A stretch of DNA of 64,000 nucleotides from Agromyces rhizosphaerae (GTDB taxonomy: Bacteria; Actinomycetota; Actinomycetes; Actinomycetales; Microbacteriaceae), in the NCBI RefSeq assembly GCF_027925245.1, contig NZ_BSDP01000001.1:3038001-3102000 (forward strand), given 5' to 3'. The translations under genes and the position numbers were made by a program. Under the pieces are notes generated by a model that was not told where the DNA came from, searched no databases, and saw only the letters and a program-made list of their open reading frames with translations. Of the stretch, positions 17,632 through 29,529 are shown in pieces. The stretch's first letter is position 1, and every line of letters begins with the position of its first letter.

Positions 17632-17638
17632 CGCCGCG

Positions 17639-17644
17639 AGCTTA
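17639..17644 (-). promoter_or_regulatory. -10 element for rsmD
   Basis: Reads TAAGCT on the minus strand, 7 nt before the rsmD ATG (first base 17631), consistent with a leaderless transcript. Confidence 0.45.
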
Positions 17645-17666
17645 CCGATCGGGGCCTGGGCGCTGC

Positions 17667-17672
17667 CATGAT
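17667..17672 (+). promoter_or_regulatory. -10 element, leaderless TPR gene
   Basis: CATGAT followed by exactly 6 nt and the GTG at 17679. It lies 23 bp from the opposing rsmD element, so this 47-bp gap serves two divergent starts. Confidence 0.45.
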
Positions 17673-17678
17673 GGAAGG

Positions 17679-18577
17679 GTGGACGGTGAGACCGCGCGCA
17701 TCCGCGCCGCAGACCAGCAACTGCTCGATGCGATGTGGGACTTCGCCGCTCCCGAGGTGTCGGAGGAGCGGTTCCGCGACGCGTCCGACGACGACTCGTT
17801 CGACGCGCATCACCGAGCGGTGATGGCGACCCAGCTCGCGCGCGCCCTCGGCCTGCAGTCGAAGTTCGAGGAGGCGGACGCGGTGCTCGACGCGCTCGAG
17901 CAGACCGGGGCCGAGCCCGCCGCGGGCGCGCACTCGGCTCCCGCGAGCGAGACCGCGCCGGGGGACGAGCCAGCCGCCGAGCCCGCCGAGCCGGCCGTGT
18001 CCGCAGCGCCCGAGGGCGAGCCGGACGACGCGGCGGCCCGAGAGCGCGACGCCGGCGAGGTCCGCGCGCGCATCGAGCTCGAGCGCGGCCGCATCCTCGT
18101 CACCCGCGGCGCGCCCGCCGACGGCGTGGCGCACTTCACTCGCGCCGTGCGCGAGGCGGCGACGGCCGACGTGCCGTTCGTCGTGCTCGACGCGCTGCAC
18201 ATGCTCGCCCTCGCCGACCGCGGGCACGAGCGCGAGTGGGCGGAGGAGGGCCTCGCGCTCATCGACCGCAGCACCGACCGGCGCCTGAAGCGCTGGGGCG
18301 TCGCGCTGCACAACAACCTGGGCTGGACCCTGCACGAGTCCGGCGACGCGGCCGGGGCGCTGGAGCAGTTCGAGGCCGCCCTGTCGTTCGCGAACGAGCA
18401 CGGCTCCGCCGAGCAGCGCCACGTCGCACGCTGGGCCGTCGGGCGCTGCCTGCGCACGCTCGGCCGCGACGACGAGGCGCTCGCGATCCAGCGGGAGCTC
18501 GCCGAGCAGCGCCCCGACGATCAGTTCGTGCAGGACGAGATCGCGGCGCTCACCGGGACGGAGCCGCAGGCCGGCGA

Positions 18578-18581
<4 letters not shown>
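17679..18581 (+). CDS. Tetratricopeptide-repeat protein
   Basis: A 300-residue soluble protein. Helix pairs with TPR spacing are seen at about residues 50-75 (ATQLARALGLQSKFEEADAV), 160-215 and 215-280 (NNLGWTLHESGDAAGALEQF; RWAVGRCLRTLGRDDEALAI). An acidic, Ala/Pro-rich spacer (about residues 78-125) separates the first repeat from the rest. No signal peptide or enzyme motif is visible. TPR proteins generally mediate protein contacts; a partner cannot be named. Its stop overlaps the recG start (ATGA), so it is co-translated with recG. Confidence 0.8.
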
Positions 18582-20773
<2,192 letters not shown>

Positions 20774-20811
20774 GACTGTCCACCGGCCCCTCGGTGCGGG
20801 TCCGTGCGCAT

Positions 20812-20817
20812 TAGTGT
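20812..20817 (+). promoter_or_regulatory. -10 element, leaderless coaD
   Basis: TAGTGT followed by exactly 6 nt and the coaD ATG at 20824, with no ribosome site between. Confidence 0.55.
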
Positions 20818-20823
20818 GGGTGC

Positions 20824-21315
20824 ATGCGCAGGATCGCCGTCGTCCCCGGGTCGTTCGATCCCATCACGCTCGGGCACCTCGACGTGATCTCCCGTGCCGC
20901 AGGACTGTGGGACGAGGTGCACGTGGTCGTGGTGCACAACCCCGACAAGTCCGCGCTGCTGCCGATCGCGCAGCGCGTGTCGCTGCTCGAGCGCGCCATC
21001 GCCGACGCGCGCATCGACGGCGAGGTCGTCGTGGCGTCCTGGAGCATGGGGCTGCTCGTCGACTACTGCACCGACGTCGGGGCATCCGTGCTGGTCAAGG
21101 GCATCCGCTCGCAGGTCGACGTGGCGTACGAGACGCCCATGGCGATCGTGAACCGCGACCTCGCCGCGGTCGAGACGGTGTTCCTCCTGCCCGACCCGGC
21201 GAACGCCCACGTGTCGAGCTCGCTCGTGCGCCAGGTCTCCGCGCTCGGCGGCGACGTGGCGCCGTACGTGCCGCCGGTCGTGGCAGAGTACCTGCAGGGG
21301 GCGAAGACGCCATGA
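20824..21315 (+). CDS. coaD: Phosphopantetheine adenylyltransferase
   Basis: A 163-residue nucleotidyltransferase catalysing the fourth step of coenzyme A synthesis. The N-terminal [15 protein letters not shown] carries the (T/H)xGH nucleotide-binding motif; [16 protein letters not shown] and [16 protein letters not shown] are typical CoaD segments. Length is standard. The stop overlaps the start of the second MoxR gene (21312), so CoA synthesis is coupled in translation to module 2; this is a positional oddity rather than a known functional link. Confidence 0.98.
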   Translation: MRRIAVVPGSFDPITLGHLDVISRAAGLWDEVHVVVVHNPDKSALLPIAQRVSLLERAIADARIDGEVVVASWSMGLLVDYCTDVGASVLVKGIRSQVDVAYETPMAIVNRDLAAVETVFLLPDPANAHVSSSLVRQVSALGGDVAPYVPPVVAEYLQGAKTP

Positions 21316-22328
21316 GCAGCGACGGGATGCACGCGACCGTGACCGGCACGCCGATGCCGGGCGACTCGGTCGGTGCGTCCGCGCAGCGCATCGTCGCGAA
21401 CGTCGAGTCGGTCATCGACGGCAAGCACGACGCCGTCACGCACGCCCTGACCGTGCTGCTCGCCGAGGGGCACCTGCTCATCGAGGACGTCCCCGGCGTC
21501 GGCAAGACCGTGCTCGCGAAGGCGCTCGCGCGCTCGGTCGACTGCAGCGTCAGCCGCATCCAGTTCACCCCCGACCTCCTGCCGTCCGACGTCACGGGCG
21601 TGTCGGTGTTCGACCAGTCGAGCCGTCAGTTCGCGTTCAAGCCGGGCCCGGTGTTCGCCAACATCGTGATCGGCGACGAGATCAACCGTGCGAGCCCGAA
21701 GACCCAGTCGGCGCTGCTCGAGTGCATGGAGGAGCACCAGGTCACCGTCGACGGCGTGACCTACCCGCTGCCGGAGCCGTTCACCGTCGTCGCGACCCAG
21801 AACCCGATCGAGATGGAGGGCACCTACGCCCTCCCCGAGGCGCAGCGCGACCGCTTCATGGCGCGCATCTCGATGGGCTACCCCGACCGCGCGAGCGAGC
21901 TCGAGATGCTCGGCACGCGGGAGACCTCGAGCCCGCTCGACGCCGTCGAGGCGGTGGTGTCGGATGCCGAGCTGCGCGCGATGATCGTCGCGGTGCGGAA
22001 CGTGTTCGTGTCGATGCCCGTCAAGGAGTACGCGGTGGCGATCGTGCGCGCGACCCGCGACGACCGCGAGCTGCGTCTCGGCGCGAGCCCGCGCGCGACG
22101 CTGCAGCTCGTGCGCGCGGCCAAGGCGCGCGCGGCGATGCACGGCCGCGAGTTCGCGCTGCCCGACGACGTCGACGCGCTGGCCGCGCCCGTCCTCGGGC
22201 ACCGGCTGGTGCCGACGAGCCGGGCCCTGGGCCAGCACCACAACGACGGCGACCTGCTCATCGCGGAGATCGTCGACCGCATCGTGCGGGCGACGCCCGT
22301 TCCCCTCGGGGCGGCCGCGGGGCGGTGA
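21312..22328 (+). CDS. MoxR-family AAA ATPase (module 2)
   Basis: A 338-residue AAA+ ATPase paralogous to the one at 3882. Walker A is PGVGKT, Walker B is VIGDEINRA, and [16 protein letters not shown] and [22 protein letters not shown] are nearly identical between the copies. The C-terminal lid contains [16 protein letters not shown]. An N-terminal extension of about 15 residues is rich in Gly/Thr/Met. It overlaps coaD by 4 bp and is followed 4 bp later by a DUF58 gene. Presumed to act on the neighbouring membrane proteins; the substrate is unknown. Confidence 0.94.
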   Translation: MSSDGMHATVTGTPMPGDSVGASAQRIVANVESVIDGKHDAVTHALTVLLAEGHLLIEDVPGVGKTVLAKALARSVDCSVSRIQFTPDLLPSDVTGVSVFDQSSRQFAFKPGPVFANIVIGDEINRASPKTQSALLECMEEHQVTVDGVTYPLPEPFTVVATQNPIEMEGTYALPEAQRDRFMARISMGYPDRASELEMLGTRETSSPLDAVEAVVSDAELRAMIVAVRNVFVSMPVKEYAVAIVRATRDDRELRLGASPRATLQLVRAAKARAAMHGREFALPDDVDALAAPVLGHRLVPTSRALGQHHNDGDLLIAEIVDRIVRATPVPLGAAAGR

Positions 22329-22332
22329 ACCC

Positions 22333-23685
22333 ATGACGGGCGGTGTCGGATCACGCCTGGCCGAGTGGCCCAGGCCGACCCGCCGCGGTGCCGCCCTCAT
22401 CGCCGTCGGCGCCATCGTCTTCGTCAACGCGCTCGTGCTCGACCGGCGCGACTTCATCCTCCTCGGGCTCATCGGCATCGCCGTGCCGCTGGTGGCCATG
22501 GGCTTCACTGCGTGGCGCATCCCGCGGCTCGACGTCGTGCGCAGCTTCGTTCCCGGCGTCGTCGCCGCGGGCGGCACGACGACGGCGTCCGCGGTCGTGC
22601 GCAATCGCGGCCGGCGCACGCTCGACGGCGCCAGGTGGCGCGACACGGCGCACCGGCTGGAGACCCCGGCGGAGTCGGTGCTGCCGTCACTCGGCCGCTG
22701 GGAGGGCGGACCGCCGGGCGGCGGCGACACGGTGCGGCTCGAGTACACCCTCCGGCTGCCGCGCCGCGGCGTGTTCACCGCCGGCCCGCTGCAGGTCTCG
22801 CTGTCCGACCCGTTCGGCCTCGCCCGCATCGAGCGCGGCTACGGGCGCACCCACGACCTGATCGCCACCCCCAGGGTCACCGCCCTGGGCGCGTCGGCGA
22901 ACGGCCCGGCGAGCCTCGACGGCGTGCTCCTCGAACTGCAGCGCCAGTCGCACCCGAACGCCGACGAGCTCATCGCGCGCGAGTACCGCCACGGCGACCC
23001 GCTGCGGCGAGTGAACTGGCCGGCGACGGCCCGGCACGGCGAGATCATGGTGCGCCAGGAGGAGCAGCGCAGCGATCCCGACGCGCGGCTCATCATCGAC
23101 ACGGCGCTGCACGGACGTGGCCGCACCTCGTTCGCGACCGGCGACGACCGGTACCACCATCCGTTCGAGCTCGGCGTCGAGCTCGCGGCATCCGTCGGCG
23201 TCCACCTGCTGCGCGGCGGGTTCCGCCTCACGGTGTCGGAGACGGGCGCGAGCCAGCTCGAACCGGGACCGCGCCGTCGGGCCGGCGGGCTGTTCGGCGA
23301 CGCCCCCGTCGAGTACCAGGGCGGGGTCGGCGAGCGGGCCTTCCTCGAGGGGCTCGCGCACCTGGCGACCCCGGGCGCCCGGGGCGGCGGCACGACCGAC
23401 TCCGCCGGTGCGCCGCACGACGACCCGCGAGGGGCGACCGGTCGTGCACGCCGGCCCGCGTTCGCGGTGCTGGTGGACATCGCCCCGGCCGAGGCGGAGG
23501 CGCTGGCGGCCCTGCGTCCGGCCTTCGAGCCCGCCGTCGCCTTCGTGCAGGAGAGCGTGCGGCGCACCCTGGTCGCCGACCTCGAGGAGTCCGGCTGGCG
23601 CTGCGTCCCCGTCCGCACCGCGCAGGACATCGCGGAGGCCTGGCACTCGCTCCCGGCCGATCGGGGGAGCTCGGATGCACGGTGA
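22333..23685 (+). CDS. DUF58 domain protein (module 2)
   Basis: A 450-residue membrane-anchored protein. Two hydrophobic segments near the N-terminus (about residues 17-60) are followed by a beta-rich domain and the DUF58 signature YRHGDPLRRVNWPATARHG (about residues 219-237). The C-terminal region is VWA-like, with a Gly/Thr-rich linker around residues 345-370. It overlaps the following transglutaminase gene by 11 bp. Same gene order as module 1. Confidence 0.92.
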   Translation: MTGGVGSRLAEWPRPTRRGAALIAVGAIVFVNALVLDRRDFILLGLIGIAVPLVAMGFTAWRIPRLDVVRSFVPGVVAAGGTTTASAVVRNRGRRTLDGARWRDTAHRLETPAESVLPSLGRWEGGPPGGGDTVRLEYTLRLPRRGVFTAGPLQVSLSDPFGLARIERGYGRTHDLIATPRVTALGASANGPASLDGVLLELQRQSHPNADELIAREYRHGDPLRRVNWPATARHGEIMVRQEEQRSDPDARLIIDTALHGRGRTSFATGDDRYHHPFELGVELAASVGVHLLRGGFRLTVSETGASQLEPGPRRRAGGLFGDAPVEYQGGVGERAFLEGLAHLATPGARGGGTTDSAGAPHDDPRGATGRARRPAFAVLVDIAPAEAEALAALRPAFEPAVAFVQESVRRTLVADLEESGWRCVPVRTAQDIAEAWHSLPADRGSSDAR

Positions 23686-26008
23686 CTCCCCGCCGCTCAC
23701 GCTGTCGCAGACGGCCGCGCTCATCGGCGCCGCGTTCGCCCTGACCGCGGTCGCGCTCACGTCGCTCGGCCCGCTGCTCGCGGGTTCGGCCTGGTGGTGG
23801 CTCTGCGCCATCGTCGCCGGCGCCGTGTTCGTCTCGGGTCTCGCGCTGCGGGCGCTCCGCACCCCGGCATCGGCCGTGCCGGTGCTCGAGCTCGTCGTGC
23901 TCGTGGCCGTGCTCACCGCGTTCTTCGGCGGGGGCACCGCGATCGCGGGCGTGCTGCCGACCGGCGCGACCTTCGCGCACTTCGGGGAGCTCGCCGCGGC
24001 GGGCCAGACGTCCATCGTGCAGCAGTCCACGCCCGCGATCGCCGTCCCCGGCATCCTGTTCGTGCTGGCGCTCGCGACCGGGCTCGTGGCGGTGGTGGTC
24101 GACATCGTCGTGGTCTCCCTGCGGGTGGCCGCCCTCGCCGCGCTGCCCGCGCTGCTCCCGCTGGCCGTGCCGGGGTTCATCGTGGAGGGCGGCACCGACT
24201 TCTGGACGGTGCTGCTGACCGGCGCGATGTACCTCCTGCTGCTGCGGGTCGACGTCGCCGTGCGGCGCCGTGGCGAGCTCGCGATCGAGCCCGAGGGCGA
24301 CACCGCGCCCCGGGTCACCCCGCCGCGCCGCACGCCCGCGAGCTCGACCGTCGGGGCGACGCTCGGGCTCGCCGGGGTCGGCCTGCTCACCGCGGCGGTC
24401 CTCGCCCAGGCGACCCCCAGCATCACGAACCCGTACCTGTTCGGCACCGGCGACCGCGGCCCGCTGTTCTCGCGCGGCGTCAACCCGTTCATCGACCTCG
24501 GCGAGGACCTGCGGCGCCCGGATCCGGTGCCCGCGTTCCACTACTCGGGCACGGGGCGCGAACGGCCGTACTTCACGCTGCTCACGCTCGACCGCTTCGA
24601 GGGCGACGTCTGGGTGGCGTCCGAGGCGCCGCTGCAGGAGGAGCAGACCGTCGACGCGTTCGCCTCCCCGCCGGGACTCGACCTGGGCGTGGCGCGGAGC
24701 CTCGCGCGCACGACCGTGGTGGTCGACGACGTCATCACCACCTGGCTGCCCGTGCCCTACCCGGCGCGGTCGATCCAGGGCCTGCGCGGCTCCTGGTTCT
24801 GGGACGCCGAGTCGTTCGCGGTCGCGAGCGCCGACGACGACACGCGCGCGCAGCGCTACGTGGTGACCCACCTCGACCTCGACCCCACGCCCGAGCAGCT
24901 CCGGGCCGCCAGCCGTGCGGTTCCCGAGGAGCTCGCGAGCTTCGTGGAACTGCCCGGGGGAGTGCCCGACGTGATCGGCGAGACGACGGCCGAGGTCACC
25001 GCGTCGGCCGGTTCCCCGTACGACGCGGCCGTGCTCATCCAGCGGTTCCTGCGCGGCTCCGCGTTCTCGTACTCCACCGAGGCGCCCGTCGAGCAGGGCT
25101 TCGAGGGCGGCGGGTTCGACGTGATCGCCGAGTTCCTCGACGTGCGCGAGGGCTACTGCGTGCACTTCGCGTCGACGATGGCGGTGATGGCGCGCGAGGC
25201 GGGCATCCCGTCGCGCATCTCGCTCGGGTACACGGCGGGGTCCCGGGGCACGGGCACCCTCGCGGGCGAGGCGCGGTACGACGTCGACACGCACGACCTG
25301 CACGCGTGGCCGGAGCTGTACTTCGAGGGCATCGGCTGGATGCCGTTCGAGCCCACGCCCGGGCGCGGCACGGTGCCCGAGTACTCGCGCGTCTCGGTGC
25401 TCGCCGACCCCGGCGCGACGCGCGCCCCCGCTCCCGAGAGCCAGGCGCCGGCGACCGATGGCGGGCCCGTGATCCCGGAGGACCAGGCCGGGGGCACCGC
25501 GGCGGGGGCCGACGCCGATGCCGGGGCACCGCTCGCGAGGCTCGGAATGGTGGCGCTCGCGATCGGGCTCGTGCTCGCGGTGCCGGGCGTCGCGCGCCGG
25601 ATGGTGCGCGCCTGGCGACGGCGCCGGGCATGGGACGGACCGGATGCCCCCGTCTCGGCGTGGGCCGAGATCGAGGCGGCCGCGATCGACATCGGGGACC
25701 CGCCGACCCCGTTCGAGTCCCCGCGCTCGTTCGCGGCGCGGCTCGCAGAGCGCGACGGGGTCGCCGGCGACTCGGAGGCCCGTGCGGCGCTCGAGCGCGT
25801 GCTCGCCGGCGTGGAGCGGCATCGCTACGGACCGCGGCCGGCACCGCCACCCGACCATCCCCTCACGCAGGACCTCGACCTCGTCGTGCACGCGCTCGAG
25901 CGCGGGCTGCAGCCGGCCGAGCGGTTCCGCGCGATCGCGGTGCCGGTGTCGCTCGCACGCCCGCGCGAATCGGGCGTGCAGGGCCGGCCGCGGTCCGCGG
26001 GCGCGTAG
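23675..26008 (+). CDS. TgpA-like transglutaminase membrane protein with intact triad (module 2)
   Basis: A 777-residue membrane protein: about six N-terminal helices (residues about 5-235), an extracellular transglutaminase domain, one C-terminal helix (about residues 618-640) and a DUF4129-like cytoplasmic tail. The catalytic set is visible as Cys495 (EGYCVHFAS), His543 (DLHAWPE) and Glu559 (FEPTPGRG; Asp or Glu is usual here). This contrasts with the protein at 6133, where all three are changed. Presumed to process or crosslink wall or surface proteins outside the membrane; the substrate is not known. ATG 23675 lies inside the DUF58 gene. Confidence 0.92.
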   Translation: MHGDSPPLTLSQTAALIGAAFALTAVALTSLGPLLAGSAWWWLCAIVAGAVFVSGLALRALRTPASAVPVLELVVLVAVLTAFFGGGTAIAGVLPTGATFAHFGELAAAGQTSIVQQSTPAIAVPGILFVLALATGLVAVVVDIVVVSLRVAALAALPALLPLAVPGFIVEGGTDFWTVLLTGAMYLLLLRVDVAVRRRGELAIEPEGDTAPRVTPPRRTPASSTVGATLGLAGVGLLTAAVLAQATPSITNPYLFGTGDRGPLFSRGVNPFIDLGEDLRRPDPVPAFHYSGTGRERPYFTLLTLDRFEGDVWVASEAPLQEEQTVDAFASPPGLDLGVARSLARTTVVVDDVITTWLPVPYPARSIQGLRGSWFWDAESFAVASADDDTRAQRYVVTHLDLDPTPEQLRAASRAVPEELASFVELPGGVPDVIGETTAEVTASAGSPYDAAVLIQRFLRGSAFSYSTEAPVEQGFEGGGFDVIAEFLDVREGYCVHFASTMAVMAREAGIPSRISLGYTAGSRGTGTLAGEARYDVDTHDLHAWPELYFEGIGWMPFEPTPGRGTVPEYSRVSVLADPGATRAPAPESQAPATDGGPVIPEDQAGGTAAGADADAGAPLARLGMVALAIGLVLAVPGVARRMVRAWRRRRAWDGPDAPVSAWAEIEAAAIDIGDPPTPFESPRSFAARLAERDGVAGDSEARAALERVLAGVERHRYGPRPAPPPDHPLTQDLDLVVHALERGLQPAERFRAIAVPVSLARPRESGVQGRPRSAGA

Positions 26009-26011
26009 AAT
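26006..26011 (+). promoter_or_regulatory. -10 element for the yceD-rpmF-rnc-mutM group
   Basis: TAGAAT, 8 nt before the GTG at 26020. It includes the stop codon of the transglutaminase gene. No ribosome site lies between; transcription probably starts at or within 1-2 nt of the GTG. Confidence 0.5.
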
Positions 26012-26019
26012 CGGGCCTC

Positions 26020-26583
26020 GTGGCATCCGCGACCAGTCCCTACCGCATCGACATCCGCGACCTCATCGGTCGGCCCGGCCAGATGCGGGAGCAGCACATC
26101 GAGGCGTCCGTCCCCGAGGCGCTCGGGGAGGGTCTCGTGTCCGTCGGCGAGGGCGATCCGATCGGGATCGACCTCCGGCTGGAGTCCGTGCACGAGGGCA
26201 TCCTGGCCTCCGCGGAGGTCGATGCGACGGCCACCGGACAGTGCGGACGGTGCCTGCGCGACATCTCCCTGCCGGTCGAAGTCGAGTTCCAGGAGCTTTT
26301 CGCGTATCATTCCGGTGAAGCTTTCGAGTATGAGGTTCAAGACGACCACGTGGATCTTGAACCGCTCATCCGCGATGCGGTGGTCCTGGCACTGCCCTTC
26401 CAGCCGGTGTGCCGGCCGGATTGCCCGGGTCTCGACCCAGAGACCGGGCTCCGGCTGGAGGAACACCCGGAACTCGCCGCGAGAGAACACCGCGACCCGC
26501 GGTGGGACGCGCTCGCGGACTTCGAGGCTTCCACGGACCCTGGCTCGGACACGTCCTCCGACGCCGACCAGCAGAGAGATTGA
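26020..26583 (+). CDS. YceD family (DUF177) protein
   Basis: A 187-residue soluble protein of the YceD/DUF177 family, widely found directly before rpmF and linked genetically to 23S rRNA/ribosome maturation. Four cysteines occur as CGRC (about residues 74-77) and CRPDC (about residues 134-138), a likely metal site typical of the family. The C-terminus is acidic and low in complexity. It is followed after 9 bp by rpmF, the standard arrangement. Confidence 0.9.
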   Translation: MASATSPYRIDIRDLIGRPGQMREQHIEASVPEALGEGLVSVGEGDPIGIDLRLESVHEGILASAEVDATATGQCGRCLRDISLPVEVEFQELFAYHSGEAFEYEVQDDHVDLEPLIRDAVVLALPFQPVCRPDCPGLDPETGLRLEEHPELAAREHRDPRWDALADFEASTDPGSDTSSDADQQRD

Positions 26584-26592
26584 GAGAGAGTC

Positions 26593-26796
26593 ATGGCTGT
26601 TCCCAAGCGGAAGAAGTCGCGCGCCAACACCCACGCACGCCGCTCGCAGTGGAAGGCGCAGGCCCCTGCGCTCGTGAAGACCGTCGAGAACGGCAAGGTC
26701 ACCTACAGCCTCCCGCACCGCGCGAAGGTCGTGGAGGACTCGGCCGGTACGCCGCTGTTCCTGGAGTACAAGGGCCGCAAGGTCGCCGACGTCTGA
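26593..26796 (+). CDS. rpmF: 50S ribosomal protein bL32
   Basis: A 67-residue basic protein beginning [20 protein letters not shown], the conserved bL32 start. The C-terminal half has no cysteines, so this is the zinc-free (C-minus) form. That form is often used by actinobacteria under zinc limitation, while other genomes also keep a CxxC form elsewhere. A GAGAGAG ribosome site precedes the ATG. Confidence 0.97.
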   Translation: MAVPKRKKSRANTHARRSQWKAQAPALVKTVENGKVTYSLPHRAKVVEDSAGTPLFLEYKGRKVADV

Positions 26797-26812
26797 TCGG
26801 CTCCCCGACGCT

Positions 26813-26818
26813 GACGAT
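26813..26818 (+). promoter_or_regulatory. Weak -10-like element before rnc
   Basis: GACGAT followed by exactly 6 nt and the GTG at 26825. It is a poor match to consensus but keeps the spacing seen elsewhere; rnc may instead be read through from rpmF. Confidence 0.3.
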
Positions 26819-26824
26819 CGACCG

Positions 26825-27532
26825 GTGGTGACGGAGCGGAGCACCGAGGAGGCGGCGAGTCTCGACGCGCTGCAGCGCACGCTGCAGGTCGAGCTCGACC
26901 ACGACCTCCTGCTGCTCGCCCTCACGCACCGGTCGTTCGCGTACGAGCACGGCGGAATCCCCACCAACGAGCGCCTCGAGTTCCTCGGCGACTCGATCCT
27001 CGGGCAGGCCGTCACGGTGTCGCTCTATCGCGACAACCCGGATCTCGACGAGGGCGACCTCGCGAAGCGCCGCGCCAGCCTCGTCTCGAGCGTCGCGCTG
27101 GCCGAGGTCGCGCGCACCATCGGCCTCGGGCCGCACATCCGCCTCGGTCGCGGCGAGACCCTGACCGGCGGTCACGACAAGGCATCGATCCTCGCCGACA
27201 CGGTCGAGGCGATCATCGGCGCGACCTTCCTCGATGCGGGCCCGGATGCGGCGACCGACCTGGTGCTGCGCCTGATCGGTCCGCTCATGGCCGATCCGGA
27301 TCGCTTCGGTGCGGCGATGGATCCCAAGACGAGCCTGCAGGAGATCGCGGCGCGCCGCGGCGCGTCAGCACCCGCCTACACGGTGACCGAGTCGGGCCCC
27401 GACCACAACAAGGTGTTCCAGGCGACCGTCGTCGTGGGCGACCTCGTGACCGGCACGGGATCGGGCACGAGCAAGAAGCAGGCCGAGATGGCCGCGGCGC
27501 TCGACGCCTGGACGCGCCTCAGCGCCGACTGA
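26825..27532 (+). CDS. rnc: Ribonuclease III
   Basis: A 235-residue double-strand-specific endonuclease that processes rRNA precursors and structured messengers. The RNase III signature [13 protein letters not shown] carries the catalytic acids (about residues 46-58), with the second acidic cluster at [11 protein letters not shown]-terminal double-stranded RNA-binding domain (about residues 160-230, [18 protein letters not shown]) completes the usual layout. mutM starts 2 bp after its stop. Confidence 0.97.
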   Translation: MVTERSTEEAASLDALQRTLQVELDHDLLLLALTHRSFAYEHGGIPTNERLEFLGDSILGQAVTVSLYRDNPDLDEGDLAKRRASLVSSVALAEVARTIGLGPHIRLGRGETLTGGHDKASILADTVEAIIGATFLDAGPDAATDLVLRLIGPLMADPDRFGAAMDPKTSLQEIAARRGASAPAYTVTESGPDHNKVFQATVVVGDLVTGTGSGTSKKQAEMAAALDAWTRLSAD

Positions 27533-27534
27533 GC

Positions 27535-28449
27535 ATGCCCGAACTGCCCGAGGTCGAGGTCGTCCGGGCGGGCCTCGCACCGGCCGTCACCGGTTCCCGC
27601 GTGCTGGGCGTCGAGGTGTTCGAACCGCGCTCGCTCCGGCGGCACGATCCGACGACCGGGGTCTTCGAGGAGCTCCTGACCGGCGCGCGCATCGAGGCGG
27701 CCGTCCGCCGCGGCAAGTTCCTCTGGATGCCGCTCGACACCGGCCGCGCCCTGCTCGCGCACCTCGGCATGAGCGGCCAGCTGCTGCTGCGCACGCCCGA
27801 CGCGCCGCTCGTGCCGCTGCTGCGCGCACGCCTCCACGTCGCCTCGCCCGCGCACGGCGACCTCGCGGTCGACTTCGTCGACCAGCGCATCTTCGGCTCG
27901 CTCGCGATCGAGCGAATGGTGGAGACCGAAGACGGGGCTCCCGCCGGCTACTCCGGCGATGCGGGCGAGACGGATGCCTCGTGGCGCACGCGCCTCCCGG
28001 TGCCCGTCGCCCACATCGCCCGCGACCCGCTCGACCCGGCATTCGACGACGCCCGGTTCCTCGCGGCACTCCGGGCACGGCGCACGGGCATCAAGCGGGC
28101 GCTGCTCGACCAGAACCTCGTCAGCGGCATCGGCAACATCTACGCCGACGAGGCGCTCTGGTCGGCGCGCGTGCACTACGACGAGCCGTCCTCGGCCGTC
28201 GGTCCGGTGCGCTCGCGACGCCTGCTCGCCGCCGTGCGCGAGGTGTTCGAGCGCGCGCTCGCGGAGGGCGGCACGAGCTTCGACGCCCAGTACGTCAACG
28301 TCAACGGGGCATCCGGCTACTTCGCCCACTCCTTGAACGCCTACGGGCAGCAGGGCCGCCCGTGCCCGCGCTGCGGCACGCCGATCGTGCGGGAGCAGTT
28401 CATGAACCGGTCGTCGCACCGCTGCCCGCGCTGCCAGCGACGACGCTGA
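27535..28449 (+). CDS. mutM: Formamidopyrimidine-DNA glycosylase
   Basis: A 304-residue bifunctional glycosylase/AP lyase that removes oxidised purines such as 8-oxoguanine. It begins [10 protein letters not shown], where Pro2 and Glu3 are catalytic. Lys near GKFLW (about residue 61), the helix-two-turn-helix segment [15 protein letters not shown] and the C-terminal zinc finger (CPRCG ... CPRCQ) are all present. It shares the rnc transcript. A small insert around residues 125-145 (Thr/Asp/Gly/Ala-rich) makes it slightly longer than average. Confidence 0.97.
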   Translation: MPELPEVEVVRAGLAPAVTGSRVLGVEVFEPRSLRRHDPTTGVFEELLTGARIEAAVRRGKFLWMPLDTGRALLAHLGMSGQLLLRTPDAPLVPLLRARLHVASPAHGDLAVDFVDQRIFGSLAIERMVETEDGAPAGYSGDAGETDASWRTRLPVPVAHIARDPLDPAFDDARFLAALRARRTGIKRALLDQNLVSGIGNIYADEALWSARVHYDEPSSAVGPVRSRRLLAAVREVFERALAEGGTSFDAQYVNVNGASGYFAHSLNAYGQQGRPCPRCGTPIVREQFMNRSSHRCPRCQRRR

Positions 28450-28518
28450 TCGCGGCGGCGGTAGCATCGCAGGCGTTCGACCCTGCAGTGCTCCGCCATC
28501 GACCGGGACGGAACCGAG

Positions 28519-29529
28519 ATGACCTCACCCGAGCACCCGACTCACGAGCCCGAGCACTTCGCCGACGTCGTGGCCGGGCTGCCGTCGCTGGAGGGTCGCA
28601 CCGTTGCGGTCACCGGCAGCACGAGCGGCACGGGCGCGGTCTTCGCGTCGACCGCGGCGTCGCTCGGTGCGCGGGTGGTCCTGCTCAACCGTCCATCGCC
28701 GCGGGCGACCGCATCCGCCGCGGCGCTCGAGGCGGCGGGTGCGCACGTCGTGCCGATCGCGTGCGACCTGCAGCGCTTCGAGAGCGTGCGCCTGGCCGCC
28801 GCGGATGTCGCCGAGGCGGCGCCCGACGGCATCGACGTGCTCTGCAACAACGCCGGCGTGATGGGGCTCGCCGACGTCGCGACGCCCGACGGATGCGACG
28901 TGCAGATGCAGACCAACCACCTCTCGCACTTCCTGCTGACGTCGCTGCTCTGGCCTCTGCTCGCCGCAGCGTCCGAGGCCCGGGGAGAGGCGCGCGTGGT
29001 CAATCACTCGAGCGGTGCGCGCCGAGGGGCGCCGCTGCGCGCGGCGTACCTGGAACCCCGCGGCGGCAACCTCGGCGGTGACGGCTTCCCCGGGTTCGGG
29101 AAGTGGCGCCGGTATCAGCAGTCGAAGCTGGCGAATCTGCTCTTCACCTACGCGCTCTCCGACCGGATGCCCGAGGCCGACCGCCTGCGCGGCATGAAGT
29201 CGGTCTGCGCCCACCCGGGGCCGACCGACTCGGGCCTGCAGGCGAAGACCGCCGGTGCGGGCGGCACGCGCCTCCTCGACCGTGCCATCCTGCGGCGCAC
29301 GCTCCGTGTCGCCCACTCGGTCGAGGACGGGACGATGGGCATCCTCTGCGCGTCCTTCGAGCCGGACGTCGATGACGGGCAGTTCTACGGTCCCGCCGGG
29401 CGGGGCGAGCCGGGGCCCGCCGTCCTGCTGCCGCCGGAGCGCGACCCCGCCGCCGAACGGCTCCTGTGGGACGTGAGCGAGCGCACCACCGGCGTGACGG
29501 ACTTCTTCGGCGCCGACAGTGCCGTCTGA
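28519..29529 (+). CDS. Short-chain dehydrogenase/reductase
   Basis: A 336-residue SDR with a nucleotide-binding motif TGSTSGTG (about residues 33-40), NNAG (about residue 112) and the catalytic pair in YQQSK (about residues 197-201), following Ser in NHSSGA. The form resembles retinol dehydrogenase/protochlorophyllide reductase-like SDRs with a C-terminal extension. The substrate is unknown. A TAGCAT at 28462-28467 may be its -10. The gene and its two downstream neighbours sit between mutM and smc, which are usually close together in this group, so it looks like part of a lineage-specific insertion. Confidence 0.85.
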   Translation: MTSPEHPTHEPEHFADVVAGLPSLEGRTVAVTGSTSGTGAVFASTAASLGARVVLLNRPSPRATASAAALEAAGAHVVPIACDLQRFESVRLAAADVAEAAPDGIDVLCNNAGVMGLADVATPDGCDVQMQTNHLSHFLLTSLLWPLLAAASEARGEARVVNHSSGARRGAPLRAAYLEPRGGNLGGDGFPGFGKWRRYQQSKLANLLFTYALSDRMPEADRLRGMKSVCAHPGPTDSGLQAKTAGAGGTRLLDRAILRRTLRVAHSVEDGTMGILCASFEPDVDDGQFYGPAGRGEPGPAVLLPPERDPAAERLLWDVSERTTGVTDFFGADSAV

